Below, one piece after another: positions 26,555-35,058 of a DNA stretch of 64,000 nucleotides; position 1 is the first letter of the stretch; each line of letters begins with the position of its first letter. Origin of the DNA: Ornithinimicrobium pratense (lineage in GTDB: Bacteria > Actinomycetota > Actinomycetes > Actinomycetales > Dermatophilaceae). Under the pieces are notes generated by a model. It had not been told where the DNA came from and made no database searches. It saw only the letters and a program-made list of their open reading frames with translations. The DNA lies in contig NZ_CP044427.1 of assembly GCF_008843165.1 (NCBI RefSeq), forward strand, positions 1,302,001 through 1,366,000. Direction: 5' to 3'. Both the position numbers and the translations under genes were made by a program.

Positions 26555-26754
26555 TTGGAGGTGGGCGTGGCGGGGATAACGGGCTCGCGCTGGATGGCGA
26601 CACCTCCGTCGAACAGGTTGGCTGATGCGGTCAGTAGGTCGTTGCCGCAGCCGGTCAGCACCGCCGGGTCTCCACCGACCATGTCTGCCACCCCCTCAAC
26701 TTTCGGCACAATCCCAGCACGGGGCCCCCCGTCGTCCACCGCCGCGTAGGTCAA
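26527..26754 (-). CDS. Possible N-terminal part of the HELGH protein
   Basis: A 75-codon frame from TTG 26754 (alternative ATG at its residue 25, MVGGDPAVLTGCGNDLL). Third positions are reasonably G/C-rich. The segment GNDLLTASANLFDGG could form one helix. A Cys sits in LTGC, but there is no hydrophobic signal before it, so lipoprotein export is doubtful. The frame ends at the G6 run where a one-base indel would fuse it with the downstream HELGH frame. It is weak as an independent gene. Confidence 0.3.
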   Translation of the reverse strand: MTYAAVDDGGPRAGIVPKVEGVADMVGGDPAVLTGCGNDLLTASANLFDGGVAIQREPVIPATPTSKWPPATSTR

Positions 26755-26833
26755 GGCGTGACCTGCGTGCTGCGTCTCGAGCAGGGTGGCGGGTGCTGAC
26801 CGGACCCCGGCCGCTGAGCCCGGCCCCGACCGG

Positions 26834-28105
26834 TCAGCCCTGACCCACCCAGGCCATGGCGGCCGCCACCATCGCGCGCACCCCGGTGTCCAGGGTGGGC
26901 TGCAGGACGGGGGCGAAGCGGGGGGAGTGGTTGGAGGGGAAGTCCTGACCCTCGGTGCCCGCGGCCTCCGAGCGGGCCCACAGCTCGGCGTCGAAGGCGC
27001 CGAAACCCCAGTAGCAGTAGGGGGCGCCCCACGCGTTCGGCAGCTCGGAGAAGTCCTCCGAGCCCATCTCCGGCTCGAAGTCGCGCACCTGGTCTTCCCC
27101 TAGCTCGACGGCTAGCGCGGCGCGCACCCGGGCGGTCGCCTCGGGGGTGTTGTCGGTCACGGGCAGGTGGTCGAAGGTCTCGAACTGCGGCTCTGGTGCG
27201 CCCCAGGCCTCGGCCTCGGCGCGGACGGTGCGCTCGATGATCTGCAGGCAACGCGCGGCAACCTCATCGTCGTAGGTGCGCACGGTCCCCTCCAGCACTG
27301 CGTGGTCGGGGATGATGTTGGTCTTGGTCCCGGCCTGGATCCGGCCGACGGTCACCACGGCCGTGGCCTGTGGGGAAACCTGGCGCGAGACGACGGTCTG
27401 CAGGCGCATGACCAGCGAGGCGGCCATCACGACCGGGTCGATCCCCCGGTGCGGGGACGAGCCGTGAGCGCCCATACCGTGCAGCACGATGCGGAAGTCG
27501 TCGCAGCTGGCCATGATCGGACCGGGGGAGACCATGACCGAGCCCGCGGCGCCGGTGAGGACGTGCTGGCCCAGGGCCACGTCCGGGCGGGGCAGCCGCT
27601 CGGTGAGACCGTCGGCCACCATCGACTCCGCCCCGTTGAACTGCTCCTCCGCGGGCTGGAAGACCAAGACCAGGGTCCCGGACCACGCCGCACGCTCGAG
27701 CAGCAGCAGGCGCAGCGTGGCCAGCAGGGTCGCCACGTGGGTGTCGTGCCCACAGGCATGCATCACCGGGACGCTCTCGCCGGTGGTGGTGGTGGCCCGC
27801 ACCTGGGAGGCGTAGTCCAGGCCGGTGGCCTCCTCGACGGGCAGCCCGTCGGTGTCGGCCCGCAGCAGAACCGTGGGGCCCTCACCGTTGCGGACCACCG
27901 CGCACACGCTGGGTCCGCCGATCCCGGTGAGCACCTCCAGCTCCTCGCCGCCGGTCAGGCTCCGCACCTCGTCCACCACCCGCTGCGCCGTGGCGTGCTC
28001 GGCCATCGACAGCTCCGGGTGGGCGTGCAGGTGGCGGTAGAGGCCCTCCAGCCACGGGCGGATGTCGTCGAGGTGGGCCAGGACTCGTGCGGTGGGGGTC
28101 GTCAT
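26834..28105 (-). CDS. M20-family amidohydrolase
   Basis: 423 residues from ATG 28105. Metal-binding motifs are visible: the conserved HPELS near residue 30, MHACGHDTHVATLL (metal ligands Cys/His and His), PAEEQFNGAESM (Glu-Glu pair) and SSPHRGIDPV in the lid domain. MGSEDFSELPN occurs near residue 350. This is the M20D aminoacylase/amidohydrolase group (hippurate, indole-acyl or N-acetyl-diaminopimelate hydrolases), cytosolic and using one or two divalent metals. The substrate cannot be determined. It is divergent from the PfkB kinase gene with 26 bp between starts. Confidence 0.9.
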   Translation of the reverse strand: MTTPTARVLAHLDDIRPWLEGLYRHLHAHPELSMAEHATAQRVVDEVRSLTGGEELEVLTGIGGPSVCAVVRNGEGPTVLLRADTDGLPVEEATGLDYASQVRATTTTGESVPVMHACGHDTHVATLLATLRLLLLERAAWSGTLVLVFQPAEEQFNGAESMVADGLTERLPRPDVALGQHVLTGAAGSVMVSPGPIMASCDDFRIVLHGMGAHGSSPHRGIDPVVMAASLVMRLQTVVSRQVSPQATAVVTVGRIQAGTKTNIIPDHAVLEGTVRTYDDEVAARCLQIIERTVRAEAEAWGAPEPQFETFDHLPVTDNTPEATARVRAALAVELGEDQVRDFEPEMGSEDFSELPNAWGAPYCYWGFGAFDAELWARSEAAGTEGQDFPSNHSPRFAPVLQPTLDTGVRAMVAAAMAWVGQG

Positions 28106-28131
28106 GGGGCCATCGTGGCAGGCTGGCCCGC

Positions 28132-29064
28132 GTGAACCGCAGAGTGATCCACACCGGTCAGGCGATGGTCGACCTCGTCGTGGAGGTGCCGCACCTGCCG
28201 GTGCGCGGCGGCAACGTCAACGCCCGGACCGCGACCCGGTATGCCGGGGGCTCGGTCACGATCCTGGTCGCCGCTGCCCGGCAGGGCGCAACCGCGGTGC
28301 AGGCCGGCGCGGTCGGAACCGGCCCGAACGGTGACCTCGTGCGCGAGACGCTGGCCCGGGAGGGGGCGCAGCTGAGCTCGCCGCCGGTCCCGGACCTGGA
28401 CACCGGGGTCTGTGTGGTCATGGTCGAGCCGTCGGCAGAGCGGTCCTTCGTCACCACCCGCGCGGCGGAGCGCCAGATCAGCGTGGAGTCGCTGGGGACC
28501 AGTCGGCCGGGGCCCGGTGATGTGGTGTGCGTGACCGGCTACTCGCTCTACGAGCCGACGCGTGACCCTCTCCTGGAGTGGCTGGGCTCGTTGGCGGACG
28601 GGGTGCTGGTCGTGCTGGACCCCGGGGCACCGTTCGCGGGCTTCGACGCGGCCCTCGTCGCGCGGATGCTGGACGCCACCGACGTGTGGACCTCCAACGC
28701 CCAGGAGGCGCAGGAGCTGACCGGGGTCTGCGGGGCCGAGGCTTCCTGCGCCGCGGTGGCGCAGCGGCTGCCGGACGGTGCTGTCGTCATCGTGCGGGAC
28801 GGGCCGGTCGGTGCGTTCGTGCACGTAGCGGGGGAGACGACCCACGTCCCCGGCTATCCGCAGACGCCGGTGGACACCAACGGAGCGGGCGACACCCACA
28901 CCGGCGTGCTCTGCGCCGGTGCCGCTAGCGGCCTGGGCTGGGTCGAGGCGTGCCGCCGGGCGAACGCGGCCGGGGCGATCAAGGTCACCCGCAACGGACC
29001 TGCGACCTCGCCGACTGCGAGCGAGGTGGAGGAGTTCCTGGCCCGTCAGCACGGGACGGCCTGA
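28132..29064 (+). CDS. PfkB-family carbohydrate kinase
   Basis: 310 residues from GTG 28132 (VNRRVIHTG). The N-terminal G-G-N signature appears as VRGGNVNARTATRYAGGSVT, and the C-terminal ATP/anion-hole motif is DTNGAGDTHTGVL with the catalytic Asp in GAGD. The enzyme belongs to the ribokinase-like fold and phosphorylates a sugar or nucleoside. The Thr-His after GAGD (rather than the common Ser/Ala-Phe) is a minor deviation. Specificity cannot be predicted from the sequence, and no transport or catabolic gene is adjacent. Confidence 0.88.
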   Translation: MNRRVIHTGQAMVDLVVEVPHLPVRGGNVNARTATRYAGGSVTILVAAARQGATAVQAGAVGTGPNGDLVRETLAREGAQLSSPPVPDLDTGVCVVMVEPSAERSFVTTRAAERQISVESLGTSRPGPGDVVCVTGYSLYEPTRDPLLEWLGSLADGVLVVLDPGAPFAGFDAALVARMLDATDVWTSNAQEAQELTGVCGAEASCAAVAQRLPDGAVVIVRDGPVGAFVHVAGETTHVPGYPQTPVDTNGAGDTHTGVLCAGAASGLGWVEACRRANAAGAIKVTRNGPATSPTASEVEEFLARQHGTA

Positions 29065-29188
29065 ACCTCGCGTAGGACTCTGCCAGCCCGCGGACGTCGA
29101 CGTCAGAGGTGTCCAGGAGTGGTGAGCAAGCGCCGAACGGTCAGCGCCGCGTGCGGACTCGCAGCCTGCGCTGGCAGGATGGCTTGTC

Positions 29189-29620
29189 GTGATCGTCGAG
29201 TTGCTCCCACCCCAGACCGGACGTGCCTTCGAGGCGATGCGTGAGCTTCGGCCCCAGCTGGCGTCCGAGCAGGAGTTCGTCCAGCAGGTGGACCGACGGC
29301 AGCGGCCTGCCGGATACCGTCTGATCGCCTCCATGGGCGAGGAGAGTGCGCCTGCGCTCGCAGTCGCCGGCTTTCGCGTGGGGGAGAACCTGGCCTGGGG
29401 CCACCATCTGTACATCGACGACCTGTCCACGGTGGCATCGGCTCGCCAGCAGGGACACGCGCGAGCGCTGTTGAACTGGCTGCACGACGAGGCCGACCGG
29501 CTCGGCTGCCGTCAGGTCCATCTCGACTCGGGAGTCGGGACGAACCGGACGTCGGCGCACCGCCTCTACCTCAACTCCGGATATCACATCAGCTCCCATC
29601 ACTTCAGTCGCGGGCTCTGA
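29189..29620 (+). CDS. GNAT-family N-acetyltransferase
   Basis: 143 residues from GTG 29189. The acetyl-CoA site is recognisable in LYIDDLSTVASARQQGHARALLNWL (the R/Q-x-x-G-x-A loop at QQGHAR), followed by a core helix and HLDSGVGTNRTSAHRLYLNSGY typical of motif B. It is similar in size to small acetyltransferases of peptides, polyamines or antibiotics. The substrate is unknown. A strong hairpin lies about 60 bp downstream. Confidence 0.88.
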   Translation: MIVELLPPQTGRAFEAMRELRPQLASEQEFVQQVDRRQRPAGYRLIASMGEESAPALAVAGFRVGENLAWGHHLYIDDLSTVASARQQGHARALLNWLHDEADRLGCRQVHLDSGVGTNRTSAHRLYLNSGYHISSHHFSRGL

Positions 29621-29682
29621 CTCCTGAGGCGCGTGAGAAGCGTGAGACGGACGGTTCACCTGCAACGTCCCCGCACATGGTG

Positions 29683-29711
29683 GAGGACGGCGCCCCCTGC
29701 GCGCCGTCCTC
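29683..29711. terminator. Strong bidirectional terminator-like hairpin
   Basis: Eleven-base perfect stem GAGGACGGCGC (29683-29693) with GCGCCGTCCTC (29701-29711) and a 7-nt loop. It lies in the 235-bp gap between the GNAT gene and the convergent nitroreductase gene. There is no T-run, as often in Actinomycetes. The rest of that gap shows nothing else convincing. Confidence 0.65.
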
Positions 29712-29855
29712 ACCACCCAGACGTCCACCATGGCCCAGATGTTGCCGCCTGCCGAGAATCGTGACCTGTTCGTGACCTTGGAAAATGGGTCGGCCGGGGT
29801 GGAGCGACGGGAGCGGATGGACGGGTGGATGGATGCAGTGGTGCGGCCACCCGCC

Positions 29856-30491
29856 TCAGACGGGGTCCTGACTCTCCCAGGCGGTGCCGAACCGGCCGTG
29901 GTGGGCGACCTCGGACAGGGGGCGACGTCGGCGGGTGCGGGCTGATCCCCGGGCTGCTGGCAAGGGTGAGGGGTGGCCCAGCGCGATGACACCGACGATC
30001 CGGCGGTCCTGCGGGATCCCGAACGTCTCCTTGACGCCGTCCTGGCACCCCGGCGGCACCCCGAAATAGAGCGCGCCCAAGTCCTCGTCGACGGCGGTGA
30101 GCAGCATGAGCATGGCGGCCATCCCGTTGTCGACGTCCCAGTACGGCACCGGCCACCGGGCGACGTCGCGGTCGGCCCAGCCCTTGTCCGGCTCGGCGTA
30201 GCGGGACAGGTAGGCCTGCGGGTCTGAGCAACACAGCACCAGCACCGGTGCGGAGGACACGCCACGCAGCCAGCGGTCCTGCTCGGAGTCCGGGTCGGTG
30301 GTCTGCTCCCAGAAGCGTGCGCGGTCCGTCACCGTGGAGAGGACCACGAAGTCCCAGCCCTGGCTGAACCCGGCGCTCGGGGCGCGCACCGCATGGTGCA
30401 GCATCCGGTCGACGACCTCCCGGCCGACCTCCCTGCCCGGGTCGAAGGAACGCACCATCTTGCGCCGACGGACCACCTCCTGAAACTCCAT
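29856..30491 (-). CDS. Nitroreductase-family FMN oxidoreductase
   Basis: 211 residues from ATG 30491. The frame is open further upstream without conserved residues. The FMN-binding N-terminus is visible in VVRRRKMVRSFDPGREV and VRAPSAGFSQGWDFVVL. The AAMLMLLTAVDEDLGALYFG helix and IGVIALGHP C-terminal strand are standard for the family. The enzyme would use NAD(P)H to reduce nitroaromatics, quinones or F420-linked substrates. Actual substrate unknown. Divergent from the Pat-like gene with 89 bp between starts. Confidence 0.85.
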   Translation of the reverse strand: MEFQEVVRRRKMVRSFDPGREVGREVVDRMLHHAVRAPSAGFSQGWDFVVLSTVTDRARFWEQTTDPDSEQDRWLRGVSSAPVLVLCCSDPQAYLSRYAEPDKGWADRDVARWPVPYWDVDNGMAAMLMLLTAVDEDLGALYFGVPPGCQDGVKETFGIPQDRRIVGVIALGHPSPLPAARGSARTRRRRPLSEVAHHGRFGTAWESQDPV

Positions 30492-30580
30492 ACCGCGATC
30501 CTGCCTGACGCTGCCCGCACCTGCGTGGGGACCGGGCGACCGCCCTGCGGCCCGTCGCGGGGGTCCGACATGATGGGTCC

Positions 30581-33250
30581 ATGACCGATCAGGCACAGCT
30601 GCCCCCCGGTTATCCCCAGGAGTGGGAGGCGGACATCGTCCTCTCCGACGGGATGGTCGCTCACGTCCGCCCGATCCTGCCCTCGGACACCGAGGCCGTG
30701 CACGAGTTCCACGCGGGCCAGTCCGACGAGTCGATCTACCTGCGCTTCTTCGCCCCGATCAAGAGGCTGTCCGACAAGGACGTGCACCGCTTCACCCACC
30801 TGGACTACCGGGACCGCGTGGCGCTGGTCATCCTCATCAAGGACCGGCTGGCCGGGATCGGGCGGTATGACCGGATCGAGCCGGGCGGACCGGTCGCGGA
30901 GGTGGCCTTCAACGTCTCCGACCACCACCAGGGCAGGGGGATCGGCTCGATCCTGCTGGAGCACCTGGCCGATATCGGTCGGGAGGCCGGCATCACCCGG
31001 TTCGTCGCGGACGTCCTGCCGCAGAACCGCAAGATGATCGGCGTCTTCCGCGACGCCGGCTATGAGGTCAGCCACGAGTTCGACGACGGCGTCATCGCAG
31101 TCTCCTTCGACATCGAGCCCACCGACGCCTCCCGCCGCGTGCGCATGTCACGCGAGCACCGCGCGGAGGCCCGCTCGATGCGGGCCGTCCTGCACCCCTC
31201 CTCGGTCGCGGTGGTCGGTGTCAGCCGGCGGGAGAACACGATCGGCCGCGCCTTCTTCGAGCACCTGGTGCGGGGCGGCTTCACCGGGCCGACGTATGCG
31301 GTGAACAACAGCGCCGAGCCCGGGACACTGATCCTTGGCCACCCCACCCACGCCTCGGTCCGGGACATCGAGGGAGGCGTTGACCTGGCGGTCATCGCGG
31401 TGCCTGCCCCCGAGGTGCTCACCGCCGTCCGGGATTGCGCCGCGGCCGGGGTGAAGGCGCTGGTGGTCGCCTCCGAGGGGTTCGCCGAGACCGGCCCCGA
31501 GGGTGCCGCGCTGCAGCACCAGCTCGTGGTGACCGCACACCGCGCGGGCATGCGGGTGCTGGGGCCGACCAGCTTCGGGCTGATCAACAACGACCCGGGC
31601 ACCCGGCTCAACGCCTCGGTGGCGCCACCTGACCAGGTGCCGCCGTTGGGGACGCTGGGCCTGTTCGCCCAGTCCGGGGGGCTGGGCGTGGCGGTGCTGG
31701 CCTCGGCCCGGCGAAGGGGCCTGGGGATCTCCACCTTCGCCTCGGCGGGCAACCGGGTGGACATCTCCGGCAACGACCTCATGCAGTACTGGATGGACGA
31801 CGAGGCGACCAGCGCCGTCGGCCTGTACCTGGAGTCGATGGGCAACCCGCGCAAGTTCTCCCGGGTCGCCCGCGAACTGGCCCGCGCCAAGCCGGTGATC
31901 GTCGTCAAGCAGGGGGTCGGCATGACCGCCATCCCGCGCGGCCACCGGGTGCGGCTGACCCAGGAGCCGCCGGAGACCTTCGCGATGATGCTGCGCCAGT
32001 CCGGGGTCATCCGGGTCGACAACGCACACCAGCTCTTCGACGTTGCACAGCTGGTCATCAACCAGCCCCTGCCCCAGGGTGATCGGGTAGCGATCGTCAC
32101 CAACAACGACGCGCTCGGCTCGCTGGCCGCCGACGCGGCCACCGCGCGCGACCTCAAGGTCACCCACGGGCCGGTGACGGTGCCGGCCGAGGCGGTCATC
32201 GAGGACTTCCGCGAGGTCGTCGAGGCCGCCGTGGCCGATCCCCGGGTCGACTCCGTCATCGCCTGCTTCATCCCCCCGATCGCCGAGATCGACCCCGAGG
32301 TCGTCCAGGTCGTTGCCGCGGCCGTCGACGGCACCCAGAAGCCGTGCGTGGCGACCTTCCTGGGGATGCGGGGGGTGCAGCCGGGCACGGGGGTGCCCAG
32401 CTACCCCATGCCGGAGGACGGGATCCGCGCCCTCGCCGCCGCCACCCGATATGCCGAGTGGCTGCGCCGCGACCAGGGTGAACCGGTGCGGCCGGAGGGC
32501 ATCAGCCGGGTCGCGGCCGACCGGATCATCGAGGCGGCCCTGGAGCGGTCCCCGCGCGGGTGCGAGCTGACCGCGCAGGAGGTGACCGAGCTGTTGGCCG
32601 CCTACGGGATCGAGGTCTGGCCGGTCCATCCCCTGTCCTCCGACGAGGAGGCCGTGGAGAAGTACAAGGAACTCGGGGGCACCGTCGTGCTCAAGGCGAC
32701 CTCACCCCTGCTGCAGCACCAGCCGGGCCAGGGCTGGGTCCGCACGGGCCTTCGCCACCGCAAGGCGGTAGGCGCGGCATACCGGGACCTGGACGCACTG
32801 CTCACGCCGCTGGGGGTGGACGGCATCGCCATGCAGAAGATGGCGCCGGGCGGGGTCACCGTCGAGATCAACTCCTCCGAGGACCCCCTCTTCGGCCCGG
32901 TCGTCGGCTTCGGGATCGCCGGATTGCCCATCGAGCTGCTCGGTGACGAGGCCCAGCGGTTCCCGCCGCTGACCGACGCCGACATCGTGGCGATGGTCGG
33001 CTCGATCAAGGCCGCGCCGATGCTTGACGGTTACCGCGGTGCGATGCCCGTGGACCACCACGCGCTGCGTGACCTCATCGCCCGGGTCTCGGTGCTCGCC
33101 GACAACCACCCCGAGCTCGCCAGCGTGCGGCTGAACCCGGTCATGGCCCACCAGGAGGGCATCGAGGTGCTCGGCGCTGCGATCTCGGTCGCTCCGGCAC
33201 CGACGCGCGCCGACGCCGAGCGGCGGGTGCTGTCCAGCGGCGTGGTCTGA
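30581..33250 (+). CDS. Protein acetyltransferase with N-terminal GNAT and acyl-CoA-synthetase (ADP-forming)-like domains (Pat-type)
   Basis: 889 residues from ATG 30581. Order: GNAT domain (residues ~20-175, with NVSDHHQGRGIGSILLEHL binding acetyl-CoA), a CoA-binding Rossmann domain (~205-320, VAVVGVSRRENTIGRAFFEHL), a flavodoxin-like succinyl-CoA-synthetase domain (~340-640, LFAQSGGLGVAVLA) and an ATP-grasp domain (~660-880, TAQEVTELLAAYGIEVW). The GNAT-first order is that of Streptomyces lividans Pat, which acetylates and inactivates acyl-CoA synthetases. Salmonella Pat has the opposite order. The synthetase part is normally a regulatory sensor rather than an active ligase. Regulation of central acyl-CoA metabolism is the likely function. 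Confidence 0.9.
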   Translation: MTDQAQLPPGYPQEWEADIVLSDGMVAHVRPILPSDTEAVHEFHAGQSDESIYLRFFAPIKRLSDKDVHRFTHLDYRDRVALVILIKDRLAGIGRYDRIEPGGPVAEVAFNVSDHHQGRGIGSILLEHLADIGREAGITRFVADVLPQNRKMIGVFRDAGYEVSHEFDDGVIAVSFDIEPTDASRRVRMSREHRAEARSMRAVLHPSSVAVVGVSRRENTIGRAFFEHLVRGGFTGPTYAVNNSAEPGTLILGHPTHASVRDIEGGVDLAVIAVPAPEVLTAVRDCAAAGVKALVVASEGFAETGPEGAALQHQLVVTAHRAGMRVLGPTSFGLINNDPGTRLNASVAPPDQVPPLGTLGLFAQSGGLGVAVLASARRRGLGISTFASAGNRVDISGNDLMQYWMDDEATSAVGLYLESMGNPRKFSRVARELARAKPVIVVKQGVGMTAIPRGHRVRLTQEPPETFAMMLRQSGVIRVDNAHQLFDVAQLVINQPLPQGDRVAIVTNNDALGSLAADAATARDLKVTHGPVTVPAEAVIEDFREVVEAAVADPRVDSVIACFIPPIAEIDPEVVQVVAAAVDGTQKPCVATFLGMRGVQPGTGVPSYPMPEDGIRALAAATRYAEWLRRDQGEPVRPEGISRVAADRIIEAALERSPRGCELTAQEVTELLAAYGIEVWPVHPLSSDEEAVEKYKELGGTVVLKATSPLLQHQPGQGWVRTGLRHRKAVGAAYRDLDALLTPLGVDGIAMQKMAPGGVTVEINSSEDPLFGPVVGFGIAGLPIELLGDEAQRFPPLTDADIVAMVGSIKAAPMLDGYRGAMPVDHHALRDLIARVSVLADNHPELASVRLNPVMAHQEGIEVLGAAISVAPAPTRADAERRVLSSGVV

Positions 33251-33267
33251 GGCCGTGGTCTGAGAGC

Positions 33268-33855
33268 ATGGTGCGCATGGTCCGCCGCCTGAGGTCCCCC
33301 TTGCCCGACAGCCTCGTCGCCGACATCGAGGCGGCCGGCTACCTGCCGGCCGTCGTGCACGATGTCGTGCTGACCGCCGTCGGGCGCGACCAGGTGGTCA
33401 GCCACCTGGTGCATGCCGAGACCACCTTCGATGAGCTGGCGGTGCGCAACCACCTGACCGTGCTGGTGCTGACCGACCGGCGCCTGGTCATCGCGCACGC
33501 CGACGACCATGAGGGTCCGGAGCGGCAGCGGATGGCCACCGCCACGAGCGAGACGGTGCCGCTGCGCCAGGTCCGCGGCGTCATGCTGACCCACGTGGTG
33601 GCGGACCCCGAGCAGTTCGACGGCGGGCTCGAGGGCCGCGCGGTCACCCTGACCTTGGGCTGGGGCGCGGTCTCCCGGGTCGACCTGCTGCCCGCGATGT
33701 GCGAGGACCCCGAGTGCGAGGGCGACCACGGCTATGAGGGCACCGTGGCCAGCGACGACATCTCGCTGCGGGTCGCCGCCGACACCGACGGTGTGCAGCG
33801 GCTGGAGCAGGCCCTGGCCTTCGCGATGGAGCTCTCCGCCCGGCTGGGTCGGTGA
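33268..33855 (+). CDS. DUF5998 family protein
   Basis: 195 residues from ATG 33268 (an internal ATG at 33277 is an alternative). The start LRSPLPDSLVADIEAAGYLPAVVHDVV and the segment LTDRRLVIAHADDH match the actinobacterial DUF5998 family, which includes a PH-like beta-rich core and a Cys-containing loop (MCEDPECEGDHGYEG). Function is unknown. Its TGA overlaps the GTG of the downstream phosphodiesterase-like gene (GTGA), a linkage I believe is common in Actinomycetes and one that hints at a shared role. Confidence 0.85.
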   Translation: MVRMVRRLRSPLPDSLVADIEAAGYLPAVVHDVVLTAVGRDQVVSHLVHAETTFDELAVRNHLTVLVLTDRRLVIAHADDHEGPERQRMATATSETVPLRQVRGVMLTHVVADPEQFDGGLEGRAVTLTLGWGAVSRVDLLPAMCEDPECEGDHGYEGTVASDDISLRVAADTDGVQRLEQALAFAMELSARLGR

Positions 33856-35012
33856 ACCCGGCCGCGGCGGGGGAGGTCGCCTACCGCGCCCCCGGTCCGG
33901 GGCAGGGGTTGGCATCGGTCCTGCCGGCCGCCCTGCTCGCCCTCGGGGTCGCCCTGCCCGACGGGGTGGACCGCCCGACCTGGACGCTGCCCGGGACGCA
34001 GCGGGTGGTGGTCGTGCTCGTCGACGGCCTCGGCGCGCGCCAGCTGAGCCGGCGCAGCGGTCATGCCCGGGTGCTGCGGGACCTGGACACGCCCGTGGAA
34101 GGCACCTTTCGCTGCGGCTTCCCGTCCACCACCGCGACCAGCCTCACCAGTCTGGGCACCGGGCGGCCCGCGGGCCAGCACGGGATCATCGGCTGGCAGA
34201 CCTGCTTCCGCGGGGCGCTGTTCAACCACCTCGCCTGGCGCGACGGGCCCGACCCCGGCGCCCACCAGCCGCTGCCCACGCTGCTGCAGGAGGCGGGGCG
34301 GCGCGACGTGGCGATGACGACCGTGTCGCGGACGATGTTCGCCGGCTCGGGGTTTACCCGCGCGGCCCTGCGCGGGGGTGCCTACATCGGGGCGGAGACG
34401 GCCCAGGAGCGGGTGGCGGGGGTGCTCGACGCGCTGGCCATGGCAGGCCGTCGTGGCCGGGCCCTGGTCTACGCCTACTGGGACGAGGTGGACAAGGCCG
34501 GTCATGTGCGTGGCCCGGACTCGTGGGAGTGGGGGGAGGCGGTTGAGGCCGTCGACGCCTTCGTCGGCGAGCTGCTCGAGCGCGCGCCGGAGGGCACCGT
34601 CGTGGTCGTCACCTCCGACCACGGCATGATCGAGGCGCCTGAGGCGCACCGGCGGGACCTGGCCTACGAGCCGGTGCTCGCCGAGGGCGTGCAGCTGTTG
34701 GCGGGGGAGCCGCGGGCGCCGCAGGCATGGTGCAAGCAGGGGATGGTGGCCGACGTGGTCGCCACCTGGCGCGAGGAGCTGGGGGACCAGGCCGTGGTGC
34801 TCACCCGGGACGAGGCCGTCGCCGCCGGCTGGTTCGGGCCGCTGCGGGAGGGGTATGCCGAGCGCATCGGCGAGGTGGTCGTGGCCATGCAGGGTCGGGC
34901 CACCCTGCTCGACTCACGGCTGCTGCGGCCGGAGGTGTTGGCCCTGGTGGGGCACCACGGCTCGACCACCGACGCCGAGACCGCGATCCCGCTGCTGGTG
35001 GGCCAGACCTAG
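33852..35012 (+). CDS. Alkaline phosphatase-superfamily nucleotide pyrophosphatase/phosphodiesterase
   Basis: 386 residues from GTG 33852. Metal- and nucleophile-site motifs are in family order: VLVDGLGARQL (first metal Asp), CGFPSTTATSLTSLGTG (nucleophilic Thr), YAYWDEVDKAGHVRGPDS (Asp/His ligands), VVVTSDHGMIEAP (Asp-His pair) and VGHHGSTTDAE near the end. It belongs to the NPP-like group and would hydrolyse phosphodiester or pyrophosphate bonds. No clear signal peptide is seen, so it may be cytosolic. Translationally coupled to DUF5998. Confidence 0.88.
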   Translation: MNPAAAGEVAYRAPGPGQGLASVLPAALLALGVALPDGVDRPTWTLPGTQRVVVVLVDGLGARQLSRRSGHARVLRDLDTPVEGTFRCGFPSTTATSLTSLGTGRPAGQHGIIGWQTCFRGALFNHLAWRDGPDPGAHQPLPTLLQEAGRRDVAMTTVSRTMFAGSGFTRAALRGGAYIGAETAQERVAGVLDALAMAGRRGRALVYAYWDEVDKAGHVRGPDSWEWGEAVEAVDAFVGELLERAPEGTVVVVTSDHGMIEAPEAHRRDLAYEPVLAEGVQLLAGEPRAPQAWCKQGMVADVVATWREELGDQAVVLTRDEAVAAGWFGPLREGYAERIGEVVVAMQGRATLLDSRLLRPEVLALVGHHGSTTDAETAIPLLVGQT

Positions 35013-35019
35013 CCGACCT

Positions 35020-35050
35020 GGCTGGCCTGGGTGGCCTGGTTGGGCCAGCC
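35020..35050. terminator. Hairpin between convergent genes
   Basis: GGCTGGCC (35020-35027) pairs with GGCCAGCC (35043-35050) across a 15-nt TGG-rich loop. It lies in the 46-bp gap between the phosphodiesterase gene and the convergent membrane gene, consistent with a shared terminator. Confidence 0.5.
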
Positions 35051-35058
35051 GGACCGAC

